From NCBI GenBank assembly GCA_023238725.1, contig CM041546.1, positions 16,755,492 to 16,819,491 of the forward strand: a DNA stretch of 64,000 nt. Reading direction: 5' to 3'. The DNA is from Scortum barcoo (Eukaryota > Chordata > Actinopteri > Centrarchiformes > Terapontidae). A program made the position numbers and the translations under genes. Shown here piece after piece: positions 25,662 through 44,050 of this stretch (position 1 is its first letter; the number at the start of each line of letters is the position of its first letter). The notes under the pieces were generated by a model. It ran no database searches. It had not been told where the DNA came from and worked only from the letters and a program-made list of their open reading frames with translations.

Positions 25662-26450
25662 TTATTTTTTATGTCCTGGCACCAGCCTCTGGTGACACTT
25701 GAATTTCTTAAAGTTGAGACTTGTGCTGACATTAGGTTGACACCAGCCTTTGGAGAGGTATTTGCATGAGTGTAGAAGGTTACTGGGGTCATGTGTGTAA
25801 AAGACCTGCAGAGTGGGGAGTAAAGATCTGATCGTATGCTCTGCTAAGCTAACTACTGTCTGTAGAGCTGTAGAGCTCCTGAGTAGACCAGTTACCATGT
25901 TAGGATGCTTCCCTCAGCACCGCAGTAGAGAGAGGGAGAGATTCTGGGGAATTTTTAAAACCATTTCTTGCAGTAAATGGTGTTGCTTTCCTTACCAGCA
26001 TTGTCGGTGAGTGTCTACCACGTCAGATTCTCAATGATGCGGGCTATCTGAAGGTGCTCACCCTCTCCACGAGCGTCCTGTTGGTTCTCAGGGGTGTAAA
26101 GTTTCTCTACTTAACTAAGAGGCTGCACCAGGCTGACAGGTCTGCTAACTGTTCCAGAAAGGCCTTCTCATCACTGTTGGTAATCCAGCTTGGCACTACT
26201 GTATTATTATAAAACTGGATGATTTGGAACCACTCCTAATAGCACAGCCTTGTGTTTACAGAGAGTACAGCAGGGGGCTGAATACCTAACCCTGGGGAAT
26301 ACCTATGTTGAAGATTAGGAGTTTGGAAGTGTGACTGCCCACTCTGATGAGCAGAGTTCTGACAATCAAAAAGTTCAGACACAGAGTGGTGTTTGCTCTC
26401 AGATCCATCGACTTGGTGTTCCATATGAGTTATACCATGTTTTTAGTGTC
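25662..26450 (-). mobile_element. Degenerate non-LTR retrotransposon (CR1/L2-like) reverse transcriptase relic
   Basis: On the minus strand, pieces of a fish CR1/L2/Rex-type reverse transcriptase can be read in order. They are a stretch resembling NFLxxRxxxIRVGSHTS, then IPQG followed by a stop, then VFSPLLYSL (about 26260-26303). The catalytic region (26194-26214) follows, where the family's FADD reads FYNN. Next come a segment like NSDEKAFLEQLADLSAWC (about 26110-26170) and the C-terminal STALQTVV..LPTLQVFYT (25770-25890). Several stops and frame changes separate the pieces, and both catalytic aspartates are lost, so it is dead. It lies opposite to grik3 inside intron 1. The 5' part is not recognisable. 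The exact clade needs a repeat-library search. Confidence 0.75.
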
Positions 26451-30614
<4,164 letters not shown>

Positions 30615-30735
30615 CCTTAAGGACCAGTGTGTAGGACTTAGGGGGGATCTACTGGCAGAAATATAATACTCATAATTATGTTTTCATTAGTGTCATCACC
30701 TGAAACTAAGAATCCTTTGTCATTCTGCGCATATC
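30615..30735 (+). mobile_element. MITE-like terminal fragment
   Basis: Begins ccttaaggaccagtgtgtag, then ggggggatctactggcagaa, then ttatgttttcattagtgtca and cacctgaaactaagaatcc. This is the end of a non-autonomous DNA element abundant in percomorph fishes; such elements are flanked by inverted ends containing AAGGACCAGTGTGTA. Here only one end is present and the other half is missing. The name of the family is not asserted. Confidence 0.6.
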
Positions 30736-31380
30736 CGGCAGAGTGTAAACATTATCACTTGAACATATTTATTATTGAAGTTTAATAACACTCACAGTTT
30801 CAGCCCTTGCGTCTCCACCTAACACACAATTTTAAGAAATGACCTTCAATTATATTGCTGCCAGAGTGATGTCAGCGTGTCTCAGTGCAAAGTTTGTTCA
30901 GATTTAAGAGGAAAATGATACTGCTCTTCACTCTAGTCTCTCCTTAATTAACAAAGGGGTATGCATTACATTCCCTCTCATATCACCTCATGGTTGTCAT
31001 GCTCTTTGACAGAGTTTAATTGAAAAAGGGTGTCTGTAAATTTCTTACCAAGTTCACGATCAGCACTGATCATAGAGTGTGTTGATGTGAAGTGAAACTT
31101 GCCGCAAAAATGACACTTTAAACAGACTTTACACACAGTATGACCATGACCATTACCCATCTCTCTCCGCTCCATTCATCTTGCTCCCTCTTCTTTTTCC
31201 ACACACACACACGCACTTGCCTTTACACACTTTGCACTTTACGCACACAGACCCTCACCCGGATAAGACGTTTGTGTTTTCCAGGCTATATTCTCACATC
31301 AGTAGCGGGAATTAATATGAGACAAGTCATCCATTATAAGAGTTTGATTGGTTCTGTAGTGACAAATATCACAGCCCCGT

Positions 31381-31462
31381 TTAATACCATCCCACACACA
31401 CACACACTGCCTCACACTCACACACTGCACACTGCCTCACACACACAAACACAAACACATTA
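31381..31462. repeat. CA-rich low-complexity tract
   Basis: CACACA runs separated by ctgcctcacactca-type spacers, with a repeated actgcctcacac word. Part of a larger AC-rich stretch from about 31200. Confidence 0.85.
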
Positions 31463-34400
31463 CCTCAGTGCTGCCTGGCCCAGCCTCTTTCATAATTTTC
31501 TTGTCAAGCATAGCAGACAGCCTAATGTGAGGGGGCAAGCACAGAGTAAACAGTGGACAGATTTTAGATGTATCACTGTAATGGAGTAATTACCCGTCAG
31601 TTGGGGACTGCACGGGGCTGCTTCCCAACACTCTGGTTGAACAGAATCAAAAGGAATCTTCAAATAAGGTATTAAATTTTAATTACTAGCATCCTTTGGC
31701 AGCTTAGTTTGTAGAAGCATGAGTCAGTTTTTAACCTTGATGCTATTTCCCATCAATGCCCAAAGCATCTATGGCACAAAGTTTTGAATGGGCAGACTGA
31801 TGGAACATATATTTTTCTGGATCACCTGATAACACAAAGGTAAAAATGTAATTATTATTATTATCTAATTAATATTAGCATACAAACTTTTGACCAGGAG
31901 ACCGTAAAGCCAAAGCAGCATCTCATCTTGTGAGCCGTTTCGTTTGTGAATGATGGCCTAAACAAATGAATGAGTGAGAAGGACTGCTTTATGATAATAT
32001 TGGATCTTTGTATGTTTTTTCCTTTAAAGTGTGACCATGTGTGAACGTGATGTGATTAAATATTTTTATGTTAGGTATTCAACATTTTAGATAATCAAAA
32101 TAACATTCATTTAGATTTAGATTAGATTAATTAATTTAGATTATTTCAGCTGTTGGTAATTTCACAATTGATTTTCGAGAGAGTAAATTTAATACATCAC
32201 TATTTATACTGTTACTGTAAAAGAATCTCATACAGTCTATACTGGGATGGAGGATTTTATCATGGTATATCATGTATATTTCACAGGCCCCCCTCAGGCC
32301 AAGAAGCCAGTGCCTCTATGGCAAGTAGTTGTCAGGATTTTTGTTGGAACCGATCAGCATGATGGAAAATGATTGCAACATTGGATCCAAGATGAAAACG
32401 ATGGAGTTAATCACCATGTGGCCGATTTTCATCTCACTTTTTCTTTTCATTGGGAGGTGCGCGCTGGGAAGCATGGAATCACTCAGGTGTTCACAGTTTG
32501 TGGTTGCCGCTGTACAGAAAGAGAAAATTATTAGATTTAATAGAACGTAGGGGAGAGAAAAGCAATGAATAAATAAGAGGTTATATAGTGGTGCAATTCA
32601 AATTAGCCTTGGATTCAATTTGTCGATGGAATGGTAATAGTGAGGCCATAGAGAGGAGGTAGAAAATATTATGTGATTTCCCACACTCCCTTGCATCACA
32701 CCATGCTAATTTATGTTTCATGCTCTGCAGATGCAAGCCAAACTGCAATTTTGCTCAACTCTGATGTAAAATTGTAAATTTTTTTTCTTGTAAGTGCTTT
32801 AATTATTAATTAATTCATTTGGTTTTATTTGGTTACTCTGAAAGCACAAACCCCAAACGCAGCTTTTGGTAGTAATGGTGAGAGCGGAACAGCCGTTTGT
32901 AGTTGAAGCACTTGCAGCCCGAGTGGCAGTTCGCGTTTTATTTTCATGATGTCTGCGTAGCCTTGTGGCTCTCTTCAAAGATCACAAAAAAAAAGTGTGT
33001 GAATAAGAAAAGCACAGTGTAAATGGCCCTCCTAATGACTCTCAGCAGGACTACTCCTTGTATCTTTTATGAGCCAGGAAGAAAGGCGCGCATCATTATA
33101 CAGTGCCCATCTGAAATCCACCAGCAGCATGATGCTCAACAAAAAGAATCCCCTCCCGGCAAATCGGGCGTAATGGGACACATTAGCGTATCGTTAGCCT
33201 GTTAGCGTGCCTGGAGGTCAGACGCTGGCTGCCAAATTCTCGCTGCTGCAGAAAAAAAGAAGAGATGGCTCGAGATGTCTGCTCATTCATCTGTGAGCAG
33301 ATAAAACAGGAGCGCAGACACGTCTCGGCGAGATTTTGAATATTTCTTTAGGATTTAGCAGGGAGAGTGATTAATAAATACATCCACATTTCATTGTGTC
33401 AAGAACAGACAATCGACCAACTCGGCAAACACTGATATTCAGAAACGTCTGTCAGACTAATTGCTGTTTCCTCAGCGTTGCAGCTTAGCTCCTCATGCTT
33501 AAATGTAGGCAAATGTTAAGAAAGTCTCTTGAATGCATTAGAAGAAAATGTAAGAATTAGTTTCTTAGTTAAAATACACTGAATACTCTTTTAGTATTAA
33601 ATAAAGTCTTTGGAAATAATGTTAGGTGATGAAATGGGTAACTGGAACAAAATTTCTGTTTTAAGGAGGAATATTTTTTTCTCTGCGTCTATTCCTGGAC
33701 TCTCCGGTGGGCACATGATACCAGTGTGCTTTGTTTGAAATGTCACACGGCAAGCAAAGCAAAATGTGAGTCTATTATAGAACATGAGAGGCTGCTGAAG
33801 ATGCCCATCGCATCAATCAAAGCAAATCATTCATATCGAGGGTTGCTAATAGAGAGTTCAGCATACATCCTGAAGGGAATTGTTTTGTAATTTGTGAATG
33901 AGCACAAAGGAGTTGCGGCACTGATGCAGATTAAAGGACAGATAGGCTAGGGATTTATAGCAAGACTGATGGGAACCACAGCAACAGATGATGTAGATGA
34001 TGGGGGGCAGGTTGATGGCTGTGGTCAGGGAGAGGTTAATAAGGAGAAAAGAGAGAAAAAGTAACGAGGGCTCTGACAGCAGCAGTCACCCAGCGCCATC
34101 TGTCACTCACACTCTGGCGCTCTGTTGATGGGGCCCAACACCAAAATATCATCTAATTTGACTCACCTTCAAAATGATACGCGCCATCAGAGGCATCATA
34201 CGCCGCATTGTGGGAAAACGATTTTTGAATAGTAAAACAAATGACCTGCTCGGTCCCGCGGCACTCTCATTCAGTACAGGGCGGGAGACGCTTTGATTTC
34301 CAGGGAATGATAAGCGACGTTTCAGTGCATCGCCGTGCAATCTAGTCGGGGGTGAAAGGTGGGAGAGTGGGGGAATTGTAAGGCTAACAAGTGCAGGGGC

Positions 34401-34689
34401 TAGTCAGCAAATAATGGGAAAGTCATCTGTGAGAGATGACTATCAATTAAAGGCACTTAAGGCGCTAATGATCAGCAAAGGGTTCCTAATGAGGATATGT
34501 GAAGGTGGGATCACAGCTCTGGGAGTCAAGTGCAGCGTTAAGATTCCGGCAGTATGCTAAAAGCCATGAATGCACACAGGCCCACTCATCACACTATCAA
34601 GGTCATTAGACGCTGTAATCAACATAGCTAGCACTATTTCAGGGAGAAACAAAGTTGCCTCGCTTTAAAGCAGCGATGAAGAAACCATG

Positions 34690-34770
34690 TGCCGTGGTAC
34701 AGCAGGTGATTACACTAATTAGTTCCTTCTGTCAGCTAGAAGGCATGCTAATCAGTGAAATCGGCCTGTG
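34690..34770. promoter_or_regulatory. Candidate intronic regulatory segment with E-box and homeodomain palindrome
   Basis: A CAGGTG E-box (34703-34708) lies seven bases from the palindrome CTAATTAG (34715-34722), a typical paired or dimeric homeodomain site. The surrounding 34.4-34.8 kb is repeat-free. Function is inferred from motif grouping only. Confidence 0.22.
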
Positions 34771-35279
34771 TGGTGTTTGGTTGGAATGAAAACCTGCACA
34801 CTCTCGGCCATTCCCTGTCACACGGTTGCTTATCCCTGCCTTGCAATAAAGATTGGAGACAATGAGCTGATCCCGGCCACTGCTCTTCCCCTCAGTATCT
34901 ACTGATTAAAAATGGAGTTTATTTACTTTCACGGCCACAGGAGAAAAATATTGCCAAACAAGAAAACACTTACAGTATTGTTACAGTATAAAATCTGTTT
35001 TACAAGGGCAGTGCATCATGTGTGGCAAAAAAAATCATGTTTCAAATGCACTATTGCATCATGAGTGTTCTAGATATGTTAGATATGGACAGTCATAATG
35101 ATATATGTCAATATGTTGTTGTGTGTGATACATAAATGGTTATCATGGCTAGCTGTGGTGGCTAAATTCATATCTTGCCTCCTGTCAGTCATGTAAATTG
35201 TCATTTTGAATAACACACGTCAAAAAGAAAAATAGATGAACCTCAGATAGATATTACTTTATGTCTTGGGTCTTTTTTT

Positions 35280-35531
35280 ATTTTCTTTTTGTTGCTGTGA
35301 CAAAATAGCTTTTGTTTCCATTGTAGTTAGTATTGATATTTGTTTCATATGGAGAGTCCTTTCACTATTTTTTATCTTTATATTTGGCTTGTTTTGCCTT
35401 TTCTTGCTTTATTGTTACTGCGTGATTTGAAATTGTTGTCTGTTTTTATTATTGTTGTTTTTGCGTGGAACCCAGGAACGACCACTTTGTGGGAGCTAAT
35501 GGGGATCCAGATAAAGAATGAATAAACAATA
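35280..35531 (+). repeat. L2-like LINE 3' end (plus strand)
   Basis: A T-rich stretch is followed by tggaacccaggaacgacca, gggagctaatggggatccag and ataaagaatgaataaacaat. The GCTAATGGGGATCC core followed by AATAAA-type repeats is the typical 3' end of a fish L2-like LINE. The 5' limit is approximate and no coding part is present. Confidence 0.65.
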
Positions 35532-37723
<2,192 letters not shown>

Positions 37724-40700
37724 AACATTTAACTAGTTTTATGCTGTATTTTTTAAGAAATAGTAAACTATATGTAGCTTGGTTGCCTCAACAGTATGGT
37801 GGCCTACAGAGACTTCAAATCACTAACAGGACTCCGGTGGTTCCAAACAGCGTTGAACAAACTGAACTGCAGTCATGATCCCCACATCAGGCTCTCAACA
37901 GAGGTCCCTAGCACCCTCCCACACCTGCCAGTGACAGGCCTTCCTGCGGTTGCCTCTCCTCTTCCTCCTCCCACTGGCAGCAGGGCAGGCGGTAATTAAT
38001 TTCCACATTTTAACTGGGAGGCAAAATGCTAGCGTCCTGGGACTGAGGCGTGTGCCACAAGCCTACATTCTGGATTCAAGGGATTAGGATAATTAGCCCC
38101 CGGAAGAGTGGGCAGACAGATGGAGAGAGGAGATGGTGGCACCTCGTGGCCGGGGAGGCTGATCCCTCCTGTTTTTTTCTCTAGCTTATGGAAGCAAAGA
38201 AGCTGTAAACAATAGTTTTCTAACCAAGAAAGGGTGGGAAAAAAAAGGAAAAAACCTAAACCCAAACAGATTGCCAAATATTTTTGCCTCAGGATAATTC
38301 AAACTTGATTCCTCTGGTGTAGTGAACTAACTTGCTGCAAACATACAAAGGATAGCGTGTGTGCATGAGCTACTGTTTGCGACTGTGTCTGTGTCAGGCA
38401 CAAATGTAAGCAAACCCTGCTATTTCTCAAAATGGGTGCCTGTTAATGCGTTTGATGGCTGGGCAGGGCGTTTTGACAGCAGCCCTGCTCTGTGCTCTGC
38501 TCAGCCTCCAGGATCCCTCAGTCGCTTAATGAAAAAGAGAGTGGACTAGTTGCAAGTCACTGATGCAGAAAACAGATTAACTCAGCTGGGCTGTACTTGC
38601 CCAATATCATGTACAACAAAAGCATCACCTCAAGTGGCGGGCATGAGGGGAGAATCACAACAGGGATTGACGACGGGGAGGAAAATTTATGATAGGAATG
38701 TATGGTGGGATATTGTATACAATACTACATATTTGGGTGGAGAACAGTTGAATCAGTATCACAGCATTGAAGTATTTTTTTCTACATCCTATCCTCTAAC
38801 TCTGCTCCACAAACCCTTTACATATGTGGGTTTTATTGATACGACTACATGTTTCACGTTGCACATAGTAATTTGATCCATTGTTATAAAAAAAATAGTG
38901 ATTAGTGCACCTTTAATATGAGCTGATTTAATGAGACAATCAAGCTTTGTAGTCAAAACATTTAGTAGTAAATAGTAAATGATTGCCCCTCCTTTATATG
39001 TGTATGATACAGAAGATATAAAGGATATCATATACACACCCACTCGCACACGCAACCTTTGCCTTGAAAATCGCCCTCGGCATACTGCAGCAGCACCACT
39101 GACAATACTAATGTTACATGCCTCCCAACACGTGTATGCCGTAATGATTCCTCGCGCTGGCTGACAGCTTCGGCCACATCATTCCTCCCCGAGTGTGTTT
39201 TGGTGCTTTTTTTTTCGTTCGCTCTCCTCGTGAGAAGCACAGGGAAAAATAAGTGACAGTTAGCTCCGGAGACTCCAGCGCAGTGGTGCACTATGTCTGC
39301 GGCTGGCATCTGACAGACCGCAATAGGGGGCCTGCAATTGTGAATAGGCTCAACTAGCGAGGGGGGCTGGCAGTGAAGGAGGGGAGCTGGTAGTACAGTG
39401 AAGGCTTTTGACAGGTAGACAGCAGGTGAGAGTAAAAAGGATATACTTGTTCCTTTGCAGAGTGGGCGGCACACTCCCAGTGTTTCTGATATCATGTTTT
39501 TTCCCTTTTAATCGGATCGGTTTGTAAAACTGTAGCATTCAGATGTGTTGACTGTGGTCGCTCTTCTCTCTTTTCCGTCTAATTTAAGGCAATAAATCCG
39601 TCTATTCTTCATGTTCCAGCGGTCTGCTTTGTAGATTTCGAGTTGCACTTTTAAAATGTCAAGTAAGGGTTTGTTGTTCAACAGTAATTGTAGCGTCCTG
39701 GCGCAATAACTCTCGGTCTTTCAACAGCAGGAAAAAGCAGTGAATGAAAAACTGCCTTTGAGGTCACTTCATTGAAGTGCTACTGTTTCCATTCTGCAGA
39801 CGCATATAATTAGAGTTCACTCTGGAGTTAACAGCTTCACATGAATTAATTCCTGTCCAACTTTACTCTTAATCAAGCTGACCTTCAGTTTGAATGTAAT
39901 TCACAAGTATGGCAGCTACTTCACTGTAAAGTAGCACTTTATTCAGTCAGTCTTGAGAATGTGATTTTAAAAGACCTACCAGCGTGATACAAACAATAAA
40001 AAAAAAAAAGAAAAAGAAAAGATAACTAGTGAGTAAGTGTATGTATAACGAATAAATTGCTCTTTGGTTTCCACAATAATGCTGAGCGTGTCATGAATAC
40101 CCACACTCCTTAAGTGTTAAGTAAATGCTGACCCGAGCATTTTTCCTGTCTTAATTTTGTTTTGCACGATCGCTCTCAAAGGCAAACAAAATCTGCTGTT
40201 TGCGTCAAATTTCACACAGGAAGTTCACAGCCGCTATCAAGGCTAAATGTGGGTCACCAGAAGGAGAGAGAGGTGGGTGCTGAGCAAGCTTAATTGCTTT
40301 GTATCCCTTTAATGTTTTGAAGGGGAAGAAGGTAAACGTGTCCTCCCTGCGCACACTTTTGATTTCAGTCAAATAAACTTTCAGGAAAATGCGGAGATGC
40401 TAGATTTTATTAGGACATGTGGCAGAAACATGATCATTTAATATCCCGCATAACATACCAATCATAAATCTCTTCCGGGGAGACAAACAACATCTAGAGC
40501 ACATGCATCATTTTCTTATGCTCGAGTCTAAACTTAGCTATTTTCATCTTTTGGGAAATGCATACTGACCGGTTCTTTGTCTTAACAACAACACCTGGCA
40601 GAAACAAGATAAACCCTGTAGATTTGGCACAGTAGACCATGGCTTGAAAGAAGAATAATTATGTCCAAATTACCTGGTAAGCAATCATTTAATTCTCCTT

Positions 40701-42374
40701 GTCACATTGAATAAGGATTAATTTGCAGGCAAATATTACACAATGAATTATTGAATAACTCATCTCCCAAGCCAAATTAATCTTGAGGATTGATGGTGTG
40801 GATGTAACCTGTGATCAGAGTAACATATTTCATGAGTCATTGGTGGCGCTCTACGCACTCACGAAGGCATTACCAAGTGATGACTTGATTTCAACTGACT
40901 GTCCCCGTTTGAATCCAGGTTACATAAACAAACAGAGGACGGCGGTACGGCTGTAGACCGAATTATGATTGCACAGTCACTCAGCTTTTTAATTAAGTCT
41001 GTTAACGGATTATGACATTGCCTCAGACATTACGCATCGCATGTAATGAGTCATGAGTCGCTCCTTCCTGATTCCTCCAGACACCCAAAATGATTTAGTG
41101 CAGTGTCCTTTAAAAGTTGACAGCGAGGCTCCCTTGATGTTTGGGATCTGGACTCAGTGATGCACAACAGTTATGCAGCTGTGCGACTTGATTTTCTGCA
41201 GTCTGCCACGGTCCCCCCCTCAGAAAACTGCAACGGGATATTTTAGACAAGGTAGAGCCATTCATATTTAAGTTTCTTCAAACATCTTAGTGCTTCGGGC
41301 TGTCTCCGCTTTGAATGACAAAATAGGTCCCTGACTCCATCCGCTCCCTCGCTTTACAGTATCTCTGCTTTTACGTTTCAAGTACTGCCGCTGGAGTGAC
41401 TAAACTAGTGCTGCGCAAAAGTCCTTAAGGAAGCAAGTGTATCATGGTTGTTTCTCGGTGTGCTAGTCTCTCTTCTCGCTACACCGGTGGCGCTCTCTAG
41501 GCCAGGCGTTATGCTTGCTTTGGTCTCTTGATCCCACAAACACCCTTGAGATTGGCCGGGTGGATTTAGTAGTTGCCTCCTGGCATATGGCTTTTTTATG
41601 CTGTGTTAGAAGAAGGAAAACAATGGCGCTTTTCCCTTCCCATGTCCCAGGCTATAGGGCAGGGTCTCACCAAGTTTAAACGGGTGTTCGCAATAAATAC
41701 GCAATGTTCCAACAGCACTGACTAACTGCCCACGACACAGCCCTGTCCCCTTGACATTCTGTTCATATACTACTTATGTGTTTTGCCATATACGCTCTGA
41801 GGAGAAATGTAATGTAGTGGCTGGATTAAGTTCCCTGGCTGCATTGTTTTAGTACAGGCAGTGCTACCTTTTTTGGAGGGCTCGCAATACTAAGACTTTG
41901 ACCCCAGATAATGAGGTTGAAACCCTGAGTCCTGCAGGTTTTAGGAAACATATGCTCTTTCATTAAAGGGTAACGTGGGGGTTTTGGATCACTAATAGTG
42001 CTATGGATCCATGTCTTTACCAATGGGTCCCTGGCATGAGAACACAATTGCGCACATGCGAGCACGCTGGCGACACGATTCACATCCCGCCATTTGTTTT
42101 ATGTAATTTTGCTGACTGGCAGTTGGTGGTGGTGGTGTGCCAAAATAAAAAAAAAAATTGTATTAATGCAGCACCAAAACGCAGTGAATAAAGAAGACTT
42201 CAGGCTAGTTATGTAACATTACAAGAATTGGCTTTGCAAATATTTTATGAAAAACGAAATGCATTCGATGTGTTTGTTTGACCTCAAGGACACACACAAT
42301 TTGTGGTGAGAAAACACTAATTCTAAAACATAACTTGTATTTATTATTGAAACATAATAAATACAGATGCTTAC
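37724..42374. other. Intron 1 stretch with no recognised element
   Basis: Largely repeat-free DNA. The minus-strand 155-residue frame at 39028-39495 shows no domain and I do not call it. Two identical GGTGGCGCTCT words lie at 40842-40852 and 41486-41496 (see findings). Confidence 0.45.
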
Positions 42375-42620
42375 ACACAGGTGGGTTACATTGTAAAATT
42401 AAACAATTAACACCCAATCATGCTCTGCGGCATGAATAAAAATGCTGAGCAGGCCCCGCTGATTCAGATTTTGTATCAAGATGGCAAGAGGAAAAGATCT
42501 AAGTCAAAGAGAGTTCATTGTTGGGGCACTGATGGCAGGAGCTTCAATCACAATAAGCTCAACTGTTCAACAGGAACAGTGACTCAAGTCTCCCAGAATA
42601 ATAACTATAATCTAAGATAA
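42375..42620 (+). mobile_element. Tc1-like transposon relic (transposase N-terminus)
   Basis: A 33-residue frame from 42481 to a stop at 42580-42582 reads MARGKDLSQREFIVGALMAG and continues ASIT. This matches the N-terminal helix-turn-helix DNA-binding region of Tc1/mariner-family transposases found in fish. The upstream block aattaacacccaatcatgct and ggcatgaataaaaatgctga matches the leader that precedes such genes. The catalytic DDE domain and the far end are absent, so this is a short dead fragment inside intron 1. Confidence 0.65.
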
Positions 42621-43879
42621 TGTAACCAACTGTGGGTAGTAAAGCACCAAGGAAAATGGTTAATAATACCAAAAATTAACAATTAAAATTGACTCCTCAA
42701 TATGTTGATAAAAACTTAATTACTTTTTTTGCAAAGCGAATTTTCTGTTGCATTTTACTACTGTGGACTTCCCTGTGTGCGTTTTCTAGTTTGTATTCAC
42801 ATGCATATGTCTCGTGCATTTGCATGTGTGTAAGCGAAACCTCACCCTGCAACTTAGGAGCATTGATATTTCTTATTCCATCTAATCTGGCTAATCATGA
42901 AAAATATCTCGATTTAGCTCTCATTCGCGTTCATCAAAATGCTTTTTGTATGAACTGGACAGGCTGCAGCCTCTGCAGTTAAATAATGGAACAAAAACAT
43001 GGTTTGATAAGTAACAGCAGCTCGAGAAAAGCTCGGGTGTGAGAAGGGGAAATATGGGATTGAAAACACGACCTCGATTTGACACCAAGCCACAAGCATT
43101 GTGGTGGCCAGACAGAAATCGCAGTGTGTGCAGTTATTTTTGAAACCTTTGATTAGCAAAAGCCTCATAAGAAAAAAAAGCTGCTAGCCAGGTGGTTTCA
43201 GCGGGTAATGAACTTGTCAGCTCTGAGGTTTTAGAGTTTGTTGGCTTTGTCTGGGTTTTTTTTGTTATTCAATTCAGCACCTTGGTCGCTCTTCTCCCCT
43301 GACTGATTTCTCAAGTCTCCGCTCAGCCGCTTGTTTTGCACCAGGAACACATTTTAGCTTCTCCCATTGGACCCAAGGTATCGAATTGCCTCTCATTCAA
43401 AATAAATAATCTGCTCCCATAATGCTCCTACTGTGTATTCCCACAAATGCTAAGCAGCCAAAATGCTGTTGTAGCATGGGGATTTTCTATTCTTTTTCAA
43501 CAGCACATCAATAGTATTAGGTCTGCCAGATAAAAGCACTGAGACCTGACTGCACAAGAAGGTGAGGTTAGTATGAGGTATGGATTTGCCTCAGTCCTTT
43601 TTCACTTCATTTGAGATTTCTTGCCTTTTTCATTTGGCGGAGGAAAATGCCATCGGCTCAGGTAACATACATTGCTCTGCAGTGGGTGGGATGAAGTTTT
43701 TATGATACCTTGAAAGGCCTTGTGATCCTTTAAAGGAAATTCATGGGTAAAAAGTTAGAACTACTGATTATATATGGTGGATATATGGTAACTGCCCGAT
43801 CCGTTAGTAACGTTGCACTTGAACAAGAAGTGGGATGAAAATAAACTATTCAACAAACTTTTTAAACAAAATTTAATAC

Positions 43880-44050
43880 TAACTAGCCAATAACTCAATA
43901 ACTATATTTAATTCTTTGTGTGATGATTTCTTGTTTTTCTCTGTTTTGCATCATTGTAAATTTAATACGTTTTGAAATCTTTCACAATTTCTTGACATTT
44001 TATAGATAAATGATCAATTAATCAGAAACGTAATTGTCAGGATGTTAGAT
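43880..44050 (+). repeat. Dispersed fish repeat, copy C (3' part)
   Basis: Contains tgtttttctctgttttgca, aatttcttgacattttatag and aatgatcaattaatcagaaa, parallel to copy B. Strongly diverged. Confidence 0.5.

Noticed and set aside
43274..43295. TTCAGCACCTTGG resembling an RE1/NRSF site
   Set aside because: Only the left half and the central GG fit; the right half (GACAGCGCC-like) is absent.
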